64,000 bases of DNA from Otis tarda (Eukaryota; Chordata; Aves; Otidiformes; Otididae): assembly GCA_026413225.1 (NCBI GenBank), contig CM048591.1, positions 44,497,303 through 44,561,302 of the forward strand, in the 5' to 3' direction. This document shows, piece after piece, positions 27,001 to 35,848 of the stretch. The notes beneath the pieces were generated by a model. The model searched no databases. It had not been told where the DNA came from and saw only the letters and a list, made by a program, of their open reading frames with translations. Position numbers and translations under genes: made by a program. Each line of letters begins with the position of its first letter. The stretch's first letter is position 1.

Positions 27001-30000
27001 TTTTGTCTTGCCCAAATATTAATGTAATCCAAAACCATTACAGCAGCGGTCAGGGAATGCAATAGTACACTTACATCTGAGATCTGGGGTGTGTTAACAT
27101 GCTCCAAAATAATTATTCTCCTCCCTTCGCAAAACTTTAATAATAATTTTACCCTCCACGTCTCCTTTAGCTGTTGAAACTACGCCATCCGCCACGGTTA
27201 TTAATCAAAACAATGCGGCAACAGTGCAAATTCTCAGAATTCCCCCGGGAAGGGCTGGGTTTCGGGGCCAGGCCCGTGCTTCATACGTGACGCGAGAGTG
27301 CCACCTGCCGCTGCCCTATCCCTTAACCCGTAACCGGAGCCCCACGGACCCGCTTGTCTTTCGGGGTGAGGATGGCCTCCTTGTTCTCCTCGGTGACCAG
27401 GACGCAGGTGCTGTAGGAGGACTGGAGCATGTTAATCACCAGGGAGTTGGACAACACGTCCAGCTTCTTCACTTCGTCGCCGGTCACGTTCACAGTGCCA
27501 GCTATACCAAACCTGCAGAAAAGCAAAAGATACCAAGCAGCCTGAGGGAGGCCAACGTTACAGATTTTTAGGAAAAAAAACCAACCAACCAAACAAAAAC
27601 AAGTCAGGATGGCTCCTTCCTCTCATCTTCCCACACCTTTAATCTTTAGATTAAACTGCTAAGGTGCATTAGGAGGCAGTTACTGCTGCTAGAAAATAAA
27701 AGCGTGCATGAGAAATGGTGATGGCACAATTTTTAGGCTTTGCCTGGGTCCTTTTCCTCCTGTTTGGGAGTTCTCCAGGCCAGGAGCAGGGCCCACAGCC
27801 AGGCCAACAAGTGCCAGGCTTCCCTAACAGCCCCATGAAGCAGCTGGCAGCAGCTTTGAGGAAGGAGAAGGGGCAGTTAGCATCTGCATTATTTTCTGCT
27901 GCTGGCTCCTCAGAGCTCCATGATGGTCCTTTAACCCATTCCACTCAGTCTCCAGCCATCCCAAAATCAGAAGCTTTAAAGACACTCCCAGATACTTCCT
28001 AATGCTGGACTATATCCCAGGATCAAGGCCTGCTTTATTCAATGATCCTCAGCTGAGTTAAGATGATGCTTTGTTCCCTATATTCCCTATCCTGATTTTA
28101 GCAATATACTAATGATGTAGTACATAGTAGTATACATATTTCTGAGATTTCTGGTTAAGGAAGCTCTGTTTAGACCTAAGGTGCATGGTGTGGGCATCTT
28201 AGAAGTATGAAGAATCAGGAAGAGGAAAGGGGCAAATGATTAGTCTCTAGAACGCTGGTCAGCAACAGGCCTTAGCTGAGAACATGGTAGGTCTTTTATC
28301 TTGCTCAAACTTGTCTGAGCTTTTCAGAAGTATTGAGTGTTTTGTGGACTCTATTTTGGAGTGCCAAGTTTGACATACTGGAGAAGATAATGATTTTTAG
28401 GAAGTGCTAAGCATTCATTCTCTAGTGTGTTTTGAGGTACATTCCCAGCTCAGGTCTATGGCTGGGAAAAAGTCCTCCTTTTGTTTTGAATGGCAAATTT
28501 GTTAAAAATTTGTGCTGAGCTCCTTAACATTAAAGAAGTAGCTTCACAGTCTCCTATTTGGAGAGGCTAGAAAAATCAGAGTTCTCTAGCTTCACAAATG
28601 CAGATGGATACAAGTCCGTGACTGAAAATTTGCCACGGGAATTCCTGAAATTTCATGATTAGTTGCAGTAATCTGAATGGTATAAGTTACTCATTTGTGT
28701 GTTTGGACACTTTAGAGAATTCTTGTTCATCACCTGAAACTTTTATTTACAGAAAGATACATTTGCTCCTTAACATAACGGTTGTTTTTCTTCTGAAGGG
28801 AAGATTAATCTAGCACAGTAGCCACGTGTCCTGTAGGCCAGGTAGCTATTCCACCTCTGGTCTATCAAGTAGAGGTTCTCCCCACTTACTAAGTACTTCA
28901 GAGTTTGCATATTGAAAGGCAGGAAAGAAAAACAGCTCAGCTTCACCTAGTAAGTATAGAGACAAAGAATAGTTTAACAGTTAGGACACAGGAGCCTGAG
29001 GCTGCTGTTAAGTCTGAGTCGGTCTCATGTCCTCTCTATATATTATACTCTGTGCCTGTAAAGTGAGGGTGTTAGCACTGAGACACTGAATTCGTGATTT
29101 GCAAAGATCATTGAGGACTGTGACTGAATAGTCAACACAAGCACAAAACAACCCAGTGTGTCATACATTTTGGTGCATCCATGAGGGGAAAAAAAAAAAA
29201 AACCAAACCAACAAATTACAAATGTTGTATTTCTTACACAAATATATTCCCTGTCTTTTTAATATATGTATGCATGCATATGTACATACACAGGCATGTA
29301 CAGAAACCTAAATTTCAATACATAACAAAATCTGTATATTTTAAATGTACAAGTCACAATTTTATTAGGATGTTACAGCTGTCTGAACTGTTTGAGATAG
29401 ATAGATCACCATTCAAAGAATTACACTGATGTCTATTTCACCTGGCTGTGTGAGAAACAGCTTAGTTCATTCCAGGCTTTGCTAAGGTAATTCTTTATTC
29501 CATTTGCTAAACCACTAGATGCCAAATTGTTATGTTTGTTTTTCACATAGGGCCTTTTAAGATTGCCCACCTGTTATCCGGGTACTACCTGAGGAAGGAA
29601 GGGGAAATGCACTCATGCATGGCAGCATATGACATTTCTTACAAGGCTGTTGCCTTAGACCATTACTTGTACTGCAGCCAGGCAGAACATCGGCTTCCCA
29701 GGATAAGCCAAGCCCTGATTTGCGCGGCTCAGCACCAGGCTTGGGTGTTAGCAGAAAATATCATGGTGTGATACTTTGCATTAAAAATATTATGGTGTGA
29801 TATTCTGCAAATTCACAGTAGGTTTAAAATTAGATCAATACCAACATCTACAAGTGATAACGAGGTGAGCAGTGCATTGAAGTTCTGACTTACAACATTT
29901 TTAGAGATATTCAGAGATTTTTAGAGATAATACAGAACAGCAGTTAGTCTAAATGTGTATCTTGAGCCAATATTAAAATTCTCCAGATAAAAGAGAGATC

Positions 30001-30344
30001 TCCCACTTCCCACCTTTGATAATCCAGTCTCTGACCTCATGCCTACAGTCACTTGGCTTAAAAAAGATACTTCCACCATATTTATGAATCCCTGCCCACT
30101 CCCCAGCCTTCCTGTGGAAGCAGCTGTCTCTCTGCCTCCTCTTCCTCCCCGTATCTCTAGGTAGGACTCACATGTGGGCAAGGCCTGCCTTTCTGACTGC
30201 AGAGGAAATGGCCTTTATGGCAGTCAGCATGGAGTTGAGCAGCTGTGTCAGCTCCCCTGTCGCTCCTTTAACGCGCCGTCCCTTCTCCATAACAAATCGT
30301 GTGAGCGTCAGCATATCCGTTTCGAAGGGGGTTTTGTCAGACAT
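8878..30344 (-). CDS. FBP2: Fructose-1,6-bisphosphatase 2 (muscle isozyme), 7 coding exons, 340 aa
   Basis: Spliced minus-strand gene: exons 30344-30172, 27512-27350, 26434-26342, 19904-19764, 18556-18419, 12452-12333, 9072-8878 (stop TAA). The exons sum to 1023 nt in one open frame. The enzyme hydrolyses fructose 1,6-bisphosphate in glyconeogenesis; family knowledge says it is a cytosolic homotetramer that can enter nuclei. Visible signatures: AMP loop near residues 27-33, Glu71 (family Glu69, calcium sensitivity, muscle-specific), Lys21 (family Lys20, muscle-type AMP affinity), metal site [10 protein letters not shown] at residues 120-129, KKKGK nuclear-localisation stretch at 205-209, Arg/Tyr of PYGARY, and catalytic Lys276, Arg278 and Glu282 (family 274, 276, 280). 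The C-terminus [15 protein letters not shown] is FBP2-like. Oddities: an extra Ala28 beside the AMP loop, Phe59 replacing the family Tyr57, and Pro133 where FBP1 has Ser. It lies 5.3 kb downstream of FBP1 on the same strand, as in other vertebrates. Confidence 0.97.
11054..11128 (+). repeat. G/T-rich low-complexity tract with long T run
   Basis: The plus strand reads G-runs (GGGGGG, GGGG), then a T run of more than 20 at about 11091-11114 with few interruptions, then a second G block, GGCGGGGGGCGG. Its G blocks give some quadruplex potential on the non-transcribed strand of FBP2 intron 6. Confidence 0.7.
11286..11323. repeat. Two overlapping, mutually exclusive inverted repeats
   Basis: Stem A pairs 11286-11296 (CTGGGAGTCCA) with 11303-11313, perfect over 11 bp with a 6-nt loop. 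Stem B pairs 11293-11305 with 11310-11323, 13 bp with one bulged G and a 4-nt loop. They share bases, so only one can form at a time. Located in FBP2 intron 6. Confidence 0.75.
12333..12452 (-). CDS. FBP2: FBP2 exon 6 (substrate-binding loop)
   Basis: 40 codons, beginning [20 protein letters not shown] and ending SPKGK. It carries the Arg-Tyr pair (family Arg243/Tyr244) and the Tyr of IFMYPAN (family Tyr264) that contact fructose 1,6-bisphosphate. The last residue is catalytic-site Lys276 (family Lys274). Acceptor TTTTCAG, donor GTAAAT. Confidence 0.97.
12453..18418 (-). other. FBP2: FBP2 intron 5
   Basis: 5966-bp phase-0 intron. Besides the palindrome cluster at 16792-16841 I see only unique-looking AT-rich sequence and short homopolymer runs. 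Confidence 0.9.
16792..16841. repeat. Palindrome cluster
   Basis: Two copies of the self-complementary GTACATGTAC at 16792-16801 and 16808-16817 are followed directly by an inverted repeat. ACTTTAAAGC at 16816-16825 pairs with GCTTTAAAGT at 16831-16840 around a 5-nt loop, and the stem extends one more pair (16815/16841). Located in FBP2 intron 5. Confidence 0.8.
18419..18556 (-). CDS. FBP2: FBP2 exon 5 (KKKGK nuclear-localisation stretch)
   Basis: 46 codons, beginning [20 protein letters not shown] and ending KKKFPE. KKKGK at residues 205-209 corresponds to the reported muscle FBP nuclear-localisation residues 203-207. Acceptor TTTGTAG, donor GTAAGA. Confidence 0.97.
18557..19763 (-). other. 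FBP2: FBP2 intron 4
   Basis: 1207-bp phase-0 intron with canonical ends. No repeat or embedded gene was recognised. Confidence 0.9.
19764..19904 (-). CDS. FBP2: FBP2 exon 4
   Basis: 47 codons, beginning [20 protein letters not shown] and ending GVDCFMLDP. It contains the [11 protein letters not shown] core strand region. It is one codon shorter than FBP1 exon 4 (LSTGQGVDC against [10 protein letters not shown]). Acceptor TTTCCTCAG, donor GTACAG. Confidence 0.97.
20476..20715 (-). mobile_element. CR1 LINE, 5'-truncated 3' tail (older copy)
   Basis: The plus strand reads ATCATAGAACC..AAGGTTGGAAGAGACC, the reverse complement of the conserved avian CR1 3' terminus. It then runs back through the RT C-terminal region; the minus-strand translation includes [20 protein letters not shown]. 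It is about 240 bp, 5'-truncated, and abuts a short (TG)n run at about 20716-20730. It looks more diverged than the 21.6-kb copy. Confidence 0.85.
21633..22106 (-). mobile_element. CR1 LINE, 5'-truncated 3' tail
   Basis: A minus-strand CR1 ending in ATTCTATG-type octamers at 21633-21655. Its minus-strand translation retains [22 protein letters not shown] and [10 protein letters not shown] from the end of ORF2. The 3' part matches the large CR1 at 55-58 kb almost word for word (same CATCTAGTCCAA and CCCTGCAAGAAGCAGGGACA blocks), so the two belong to one subfamily. Length is about 475 bp. Confidence 0.88.
26342..26434 (-). CDS. FBP2: FBP2 exon 3 (metal-binding site)
   Basis: 31 codons, phase 0, beginning [17 protein letters not shown], the family's metal and phosphate-binding signature. 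It continues [14 protein letters not shown]; the Pro replaces the Ser of FBP1 (CLVSIGTIF). Acceptor TTTTAG, donor GTAAGA. Confidence 0.97.
26435..27349 (-). other. FBP2: FBP2 intron 2
   Basis: 915-bp phase-0 intron with a weak GTCCGT donor. Its exon-2-proximal 180 bp belong to a CpG-dense patch. No transposon was recognised. Confidence 0.9.
27170..27515. promoter_or_regulatory. CpG-dense patch over FBP2 exon 2 and adjoining intron 2
   Basis: I count about 23 CpG dinucleotides between 27181 and 27485, far above the surrounding introns. The patch covers FBP2 exon 2 and runs 180 bp into intron 2. It includes CACGT and CTCTCGCG-like motifs near 27285-27300. It could be an orphan CpG island (alternative or antisense promoter) or simply a local GC-rich exon. 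Functional status is unknown. Confidence 0.4.
27350..27512 (-). CDS. FBP2: FBP2 exon 2
   Basis: The acceptor TTCTGCAG precedes 27512. The first base completes Met58, then [20 protein letters not shown] follows and the exon closes with KDKR. It contains the dynamic loop and Glu71 (family Glu69), the muscle-isozyme marker. The donor is GTCCGT, a weak match to consensus. Third codon positions are mostly G or C, unlike FBP2 exons 3, 5 and 6. Confidence 0.96.
27513..30171 (-). other. FBP2: FBP2 intron 1
   Basis: 2659-bp phase-2 intron. It contains an 95-codon plus-strand open frame at 27715-28002 with a hydrophobic, signal-peptide-like start (see findings). Otherwise unique-looking AT-rich DNA. 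Confidence 0.9.
30172..30344 (-). CDS. FBP2: FBP2 exon 1 (start codon, residues 1-57 plus 2 nt)
   Basis: The protein begins [20 protein letters not shown]. The ATG at 30344 is the only in-frame start matching the family N-terminus; its context is AGCAAAAATGT, with A at -3. The exon ends in phase 2 at a strong GTGAGT donor (30171-30166). It is 173 nt, one codon longer than FBP1 exon 1, because of a GCG codon at 30263-30261 (VKGATGEL against AKGTGEF in FBP1). Confidence 0.97.
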
Positions 30345-30600
30345 TTTTGCTGGGTAGCAGAGTTCCTGTCTTCTCGGATGGATGAGACACTTTCTTGCTG
30401 TGTTGAGGTGCTCGGTAGCTGCTTTATTTTGAGGCTGTGTTGCTGGTCAGAGTTACTTAGATGTCTCAGAGACCATGTGATTGAGTGCCCAGAATAACTC
30501 CCCAGGCTGGCTCCCCAGGCTGGCTTCACACTCCTCCAGGATGTGGGAAAGGAACCTGAGACAGGACTGCAGCTGAGCAACCTCTGCTCGGCTGCCCTCC
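30345..30600 (-). promoter_or_regulatory. FBP2: FBP2 upstream region, candidate promoter / 5' UTR
   Basis: Upstream of the FBP2 ATG the minus strand shows an AT-rich AAAATAAAG box at about 90 nt, a possible weak TATA element. It also has a CAGCTG E-box near 30571 and a 13-bp direct duplication (CTCCCCAGGCTGG twice, 30498-30523 on the plus strand). E-boxes would fit a muscle gene, but no site is proven and a non-coding upstream exon cannot be excluded. Confidence 0.3.
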
Positions 30601-33600
30601 CCGGGCACTGAAATCAGTGGTGTGCAGATCTAGTAACATGTTCTAGTTGTGTGTTAGACAACTCACAGTACAGAACTCTCGCTGGCTGCTTAGCCAGAAA
30701 CTGTTTTCCTGTAGCTTTGGCCTGCTCCATAAAGGAGGGCTTTGAAGGAGTATGGCACATCCCAGGGGAATCAATAGGGGGTACGAGGTGCATCTAGGCA
30801 TGCATTAATTGAAGATGTTCTGTGTCGCTAGTTGATCTGCTGCAATCCGATGTTAATGACTTCATTCCTAGTCTAGGCTACTTGTAATACTACAGGGCTT
30901 ACATGAATGAGAAGTACTGGTGAGCTGTGGCTTGTCCAATTACAAATTATGTCTTCAATAATTTCAAATGATGCTCATCTGATCTAAGCATGTCTGTGTC
31001 ATAACTCACAAAATGAAATTTTATGTCAGCTTCGTTATTGTAGTGCACCATGTAAATATAGGTATGTCCCAGTTTGCAACCATATGGCCAGTAACTCCTC
31101 ACGAGCAATATACTTGGATCATAGGATGCTAATGTAAAGGTAGACAGAAATGTCCATGAACTAGTTACCTGCTATCTGGAACACTGGAATGACAAATTTT
31201 AATTACAACACTATCCTCCCATTCTGATAAGGCAGTAAGAACAATTATATGTTGTAGCCTTCATTTTACTTGTTAGCAGCACTCTTCTTATTTTTAAGCA
31301 GAATATCTGAAAAGCCCAAGCAAAATAAGCAAATCTGGAGTTAAAGAACAAAAGTTTCATTGAGTTTCATTGTTATCATTCATTTACCCCAGGAAGACTG
31401 AAAAAAAAATTAGTAACAAAACATATACCTAGCTTTGTTTTTGTTAAGATGAACTACAGCTGTAGACAAAGAGTTTTGATTTCCCTTTGCATCCCTTTTT
31501 TAATCTTTAGCATTTATTTGAATTTTCCTAAAAGTATGTCTTCACCTATGAACAATACATTACTTGGAGAGTTGTAAAGGGACTTGAATGAATTTTCCTA
31601 CTTTGAATCCAGCCTCAAGCAAAGGTCTTGGAGACTGATAACGCTGAACACTAGCAACAAGTAGAAAGATGCAGTTCAGTTCTGCTTGCATCCTGTGTGC
31701 TTAGCTTTGGGGATGTTTTTCAAGTCTCATTCTAAGGAGGAGGAAGGATAGGTGAGCAGAGCTTCTCAGGTGGACCAACAGGTAGAGTTTGCACTATGTC
31801 TTCTAAAGCAATGGTGAAAGAAGAAAGTGATCTTGAAGATTTCTTTTCCTCTTTCCTACTGCTGTGATCTAGTTAAAAGTACACAATATCATTCACAGCA
31901 CAGGAGTATTCCAGAGCAGTTTTTGCCAGGTTAGAAGACCTTACAAATAGGTTTTTGAATAGATTTTGTACAAAACCTAAATATAAGTTATTTATGGACC
32001 TCTGGGATAACACATGGTGCTATTAATAAAAGGAGGCAGGAAGGAGGCAGGTTTCACGTTATACACACAAATGGATCTGTCTAGAAGTACAGTCGTTACA
32101 TTCTGCACATTATTTCGTCATCATGGCTGTTGTCAGCCTGACCAGGACTAAAATGTTTTAAATGCAAAATCTCTTTGCTGTGTAGCTAGAATACCATCAG
32201 GATGCCCAATCAATTTAGCAAATAAAAAGTGGGGTGGGCGTTGGCCTATTGCTTCTAACATTTGTCAAAACATCACATGCAGATCTTCTTTACTGTTGAT
32301 TCCAAGTGATCTTTTACACTGGTCAAAAAGACAAAGTTCAGATCATCTTCTAACAGAAAGTTTGTTTTGGATTTAGTGGTTCAAAGAGCATTCTTAGGGC
32401 TAATGAGTATGTTATTTGCCTCTTTTTAAAAAAAAAACAAAAAAACCAAAAAAAACAACCTGAAAAATCCCTGAATGATTTTTACAGGTACTCTATACTT
32501 TTTAGTATGTATAAAGCACAGTGCTTTGTGGTGCTGCTCAGATAACACTCCTTCAGTAAGAACATAACTTACACTAATATATAAGGAACACAGACTTGAC
32601 ACCCAAACTTTCCAGAAATATCGCACCCAACAGTGGGGCAAGAAGAGAAATAAAAGAATAAAACTTGGATAAAGGCACAAGCCTGAGTTTCCTGAAAACA
32701 TTACCTTGTTTTCATAAATACTGTGATCCCACTGAATGATAAAAACCTATATGATTAAATTGAATAATTAAGCTATATAAATAATTACCATGTAATGTAG
32801 GGTGGGGAGAGAGAAATCAAAATGTATGATGATTCTTTATACGCCTGAGGACTGCTCAGTGAGACAGGTTGGAACAGGACAGAAAGGTTAAAACAATGAA
32901 CACCTCAACTTGACAGATCTGTGGGAGATTTGCCCTCTAATAAAAAGATTACACAAGAGCTCTGGGGGATGATTCATACTTCCACTGGCATACAGGCCAG
33001 CCCTCTGCCTTAAAGGCGATACCTCTTCCAACTGATCTGAAATGTTAGTCTCTTGGATGGCGCCGGCTGAAATTGGAGCCAGCAACCTTTCACCAAATGC
33101 CACAGTTCAGCCTCTGAGCGGGGCAGTGGGTGGTACGGCAGGGGAGGCTGAAGGTGGGTGCTGTGACAAACCAACCCTCCCACCGTATGTTGATGCACAG
33201 AGCGAGCTCTGGAAAGGGAGCGGCAGAAGGAGATTACGGAATAGTTATCCCCGTTGGCAGCTGCGCAGGTATGCCGTTCAAATGTGGGCTTACGTATTAC
33301 AGATAGAAATAGAAACTCAGCTTACAATGTGAAAAATGCGAACTATAAAATGTCAGCCTACAGGCGAAACCAAAACACTGGAAACTGACCTAGCAAACAT
33401 GGACAGTATTGCCTTTCCTTCTATAACCTTTACCTGCTGACACTATGTTGTCTTAAAAATAGATATATGCAGCCCAGGGATTCCTGAAGAGGTTGAGGGC
33501 AGAATACAGCTGAGGAATTACTATAACTAGACAAAAATGGCTGCTGTGGATACTGTCCGTCAAGTTCTGCCAACAGACTAGTGAGGCACTAGAGTCTAAA

Positions 33601-35189
33601 CTGAAATACGGAAACCCAGAAAAAAAATGTAAAGGCTTCCGACTAGCCTCTCCTTCACGTGTTAAATAAAAAAATGTGCCCAGCTACGGCTCTGGGGATA
33701 GGAGAAATAAAAAACTTAAGGATCTAAAAAAGTTGTGCATGACAACAATCATTCGCTTTCCTCTCAGAGTGGCCTCCAGAACTTCAGAAAGATTTGGAGC
33801 CCTTCTCAGTGTGCTGCCTGCTGTAGCTTGGAGCCCTTTAAAGTGCTATGGGGTATGTGCCAGAGACAGCAAGTAAGGAAATGCTTGGTGTAAGAATATA
33901 AATTCCTGTGGGAAGTGTTTCAGTGTGTGAGGTCAGCATGGCCAGCATGCCGCTCGTGGAGTGCCTGATTTTGCAGGTGTATATCAGGCAAAGCATGTTA
34001 GCCACGATTTGGTCATTCCCAGAGCAGAGTCTGGCCTACAGAGGAGCTTGATCCTGTACAGGGCCAGATTTAGGTTCTCACAGTGTGAAAAGCAAGCACA
34101 TAAGCAGAACGAGAGCTCAGTGATTTCCAGGACTGTCCCAGTTCTTTAAAGGCTCAGGTCCCTGAAAGCCCTCTCTTCACTAGGAAAGCTTCAACAGAAA
34201 CAGCATTTTCAGCAGAAACTAGGCCATTCAGTCTCTGCTGGAAATGCCTTGTCCCCTGTCACTTCAGATAACAGGTGCATATATACACCCATCTAAGGTT
34301 TGCCTTTAAGCCTCCAAATGCCCAAAACACAACCCGTGTCAGAAAAAAGGCCCCAGGTTTTTCTGTGTGTGAGCCCTCACAGGGCATGCCTTTGCACCAT
34401 GGCCTCTAGCTTCCCCCACACTCTTTTCTTCTTGTTTTACAAGAAGAACCGAGCTCTAACAGGCTGTCTGCACTGATGTGTGCAAGATCCTCACACAGGC
34501 AGGTTTACAGCTTGTTGCACCCACGCAGGGACTGCCAGCCCACAGCTTGAGTGAATGTTCAGTGGCAGTCCACCCAACAGCGACATCCATGTATCCCTTA
34601 GTTTGAGTTTGGCAAAGGTAAGCGGGCAGTGAGAAATGTCAAAGATATGCATGTTTAGACTGATTCTAAAAGCTTATGAGCCATGGCCATAGAGTGTACC
34701 GAGACAGGTGGACAGCCCATCTAGCTCCCAAGCAGTAGCATCATGTTCCCAGCAGCATGCTCTGAAGCAGCATATTAAATGTCGGTATGCTTTGTGGTGA
34801 TCTTCGCAACTTACTTATGCTTGGGCAGCAGAATTCTTTTCCACTGTAATGCACACTCCCAAAATAACACAAAGAACACCTAATGGGGGTTGCTAGCAAC
34901 ACACAGGTTCATCTTTTCATCAAGCAAGCAAGTAAATCTCTGGCAAGTATGGCTAGCTCATCACAGCAGAATGGTACCAAGATGTCTACGCATGCTCTTT
35001 ATCCAATTCAAAATCCATCTCCAAAATGTCATTTTCCATCCCTGTGTAAGTGGATCTGACAGAGTGCCAACTGGCAATATTAACAGTATGTGTCAGAATT
35101 AACATACACTAACGTCCATGTTTCATGAATGTTAATTCTCGGTCAGAAGTGAGTAGCTTCTGGGGCCTAGAAACAAAGTGTGAAGGTGT
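30601..35189. other. FBP1-FBP2 intergenic region
   Basis: About 4.6 kb between the FBP1 3' end and the FBP2 upstream region. No transposon or gene was recognised. It holds an A-rich tract (about 32427-32460) and a modestly GC-rich patch at 33055-33270 that could hide an upstream FBP2 element or non-coding exon; nothing in the sequence proves it. Confidence 0.5.
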
Positions 35190-35656
35190 CCACATGAGCA
35201 TTTATATTTATTGCCAGAGAACTAGAGACAGGTCTAGGAAAGGTCACTCACTGTAAGAGGCTGCTGAGTCTTACCCCCAAGATTTTAGAAGAGGACAGGG
35301 TCAGATATTCTGGTGATAATCTGTAGCTTATCTAAGGAAATTGAGTCTTCCCCTAGTTATTGAATGCAATACAGTATTTCCTTGTAGTGCAGTGGCTTTT
35401 GTGTAATCATAAATAATAAATGAAAAAGCAAACATATTTTCCCCTTGTTTTTACTTTTAATGCAATCTTTTAATGCCTTTCATTGCACAATGCAATTGTG
35501 CAAGATTTCACTTTTAAAAATTCTTACGAAAATATGGTTCATTTGCTCTCTTGCTACAGAGGTCAGACAGTTCAGTCTTGCAGTACTGCAGTGTGTTCTT
35601 TGGTTGAGCTGTAAGGCATTTCTTCCCATCTGCACAGTGACTGCAGCAAGCTTTCT
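35190..35656 (-). terminator. FBP1: Probable FBP1 3' UTR and polyadenylation region
   Basis: On the minus strand ATTAAA variants occur at 35474-35469 and 35461-35456, and a canonical AATAAA at 35212-35207, followed by CATGTGGACACC. Either gives a plausible 3' end 185-450 nt past the stop. Sequence alone does not choose between them. Confidence 0.4.
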
Positions 35657-35848
35657 CTACTTAGCTGAATGCTTCTTGACCATCTCAAGGTACTCCTTCA
35701 CATCATCAGGAGATCCCAAGACAATAGGCACTCTCTGGTGGATATCCTCAGGCACTATATCTAGTACTGCTTGATGCCCAGTTGTTGCTATTCCCCCAGC
35801 CTTCTCAATAACAAAAGCCATAGGATTGCATTCATAGAGCAGTCTCAG
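35657..35848 (-). CDS. FBP1: FBP1 exon 7 (C-terminus, stop TAG)
   Basis: 63 codons plus TAG at 35659-35657. It begins [20 protein letters not shown] and ends [12 protein letters not shown]. It contains Arg278 and metal-ligand Glu282. Acceptor TGTCTTCTAG. Confidence 0.97.
   Translation of the reverse strand: MRLLYECNPMAFVIEKAGGIATTGHQAVLDIVPEDIHQRVPIVLGSPDDVKEYLEMVKKHSAK

Noticed and set aside
30172..30497. Plus-strand open frames over FBP2 exon 1
   Set aside because: Shadows of the minus-strand coding exon.
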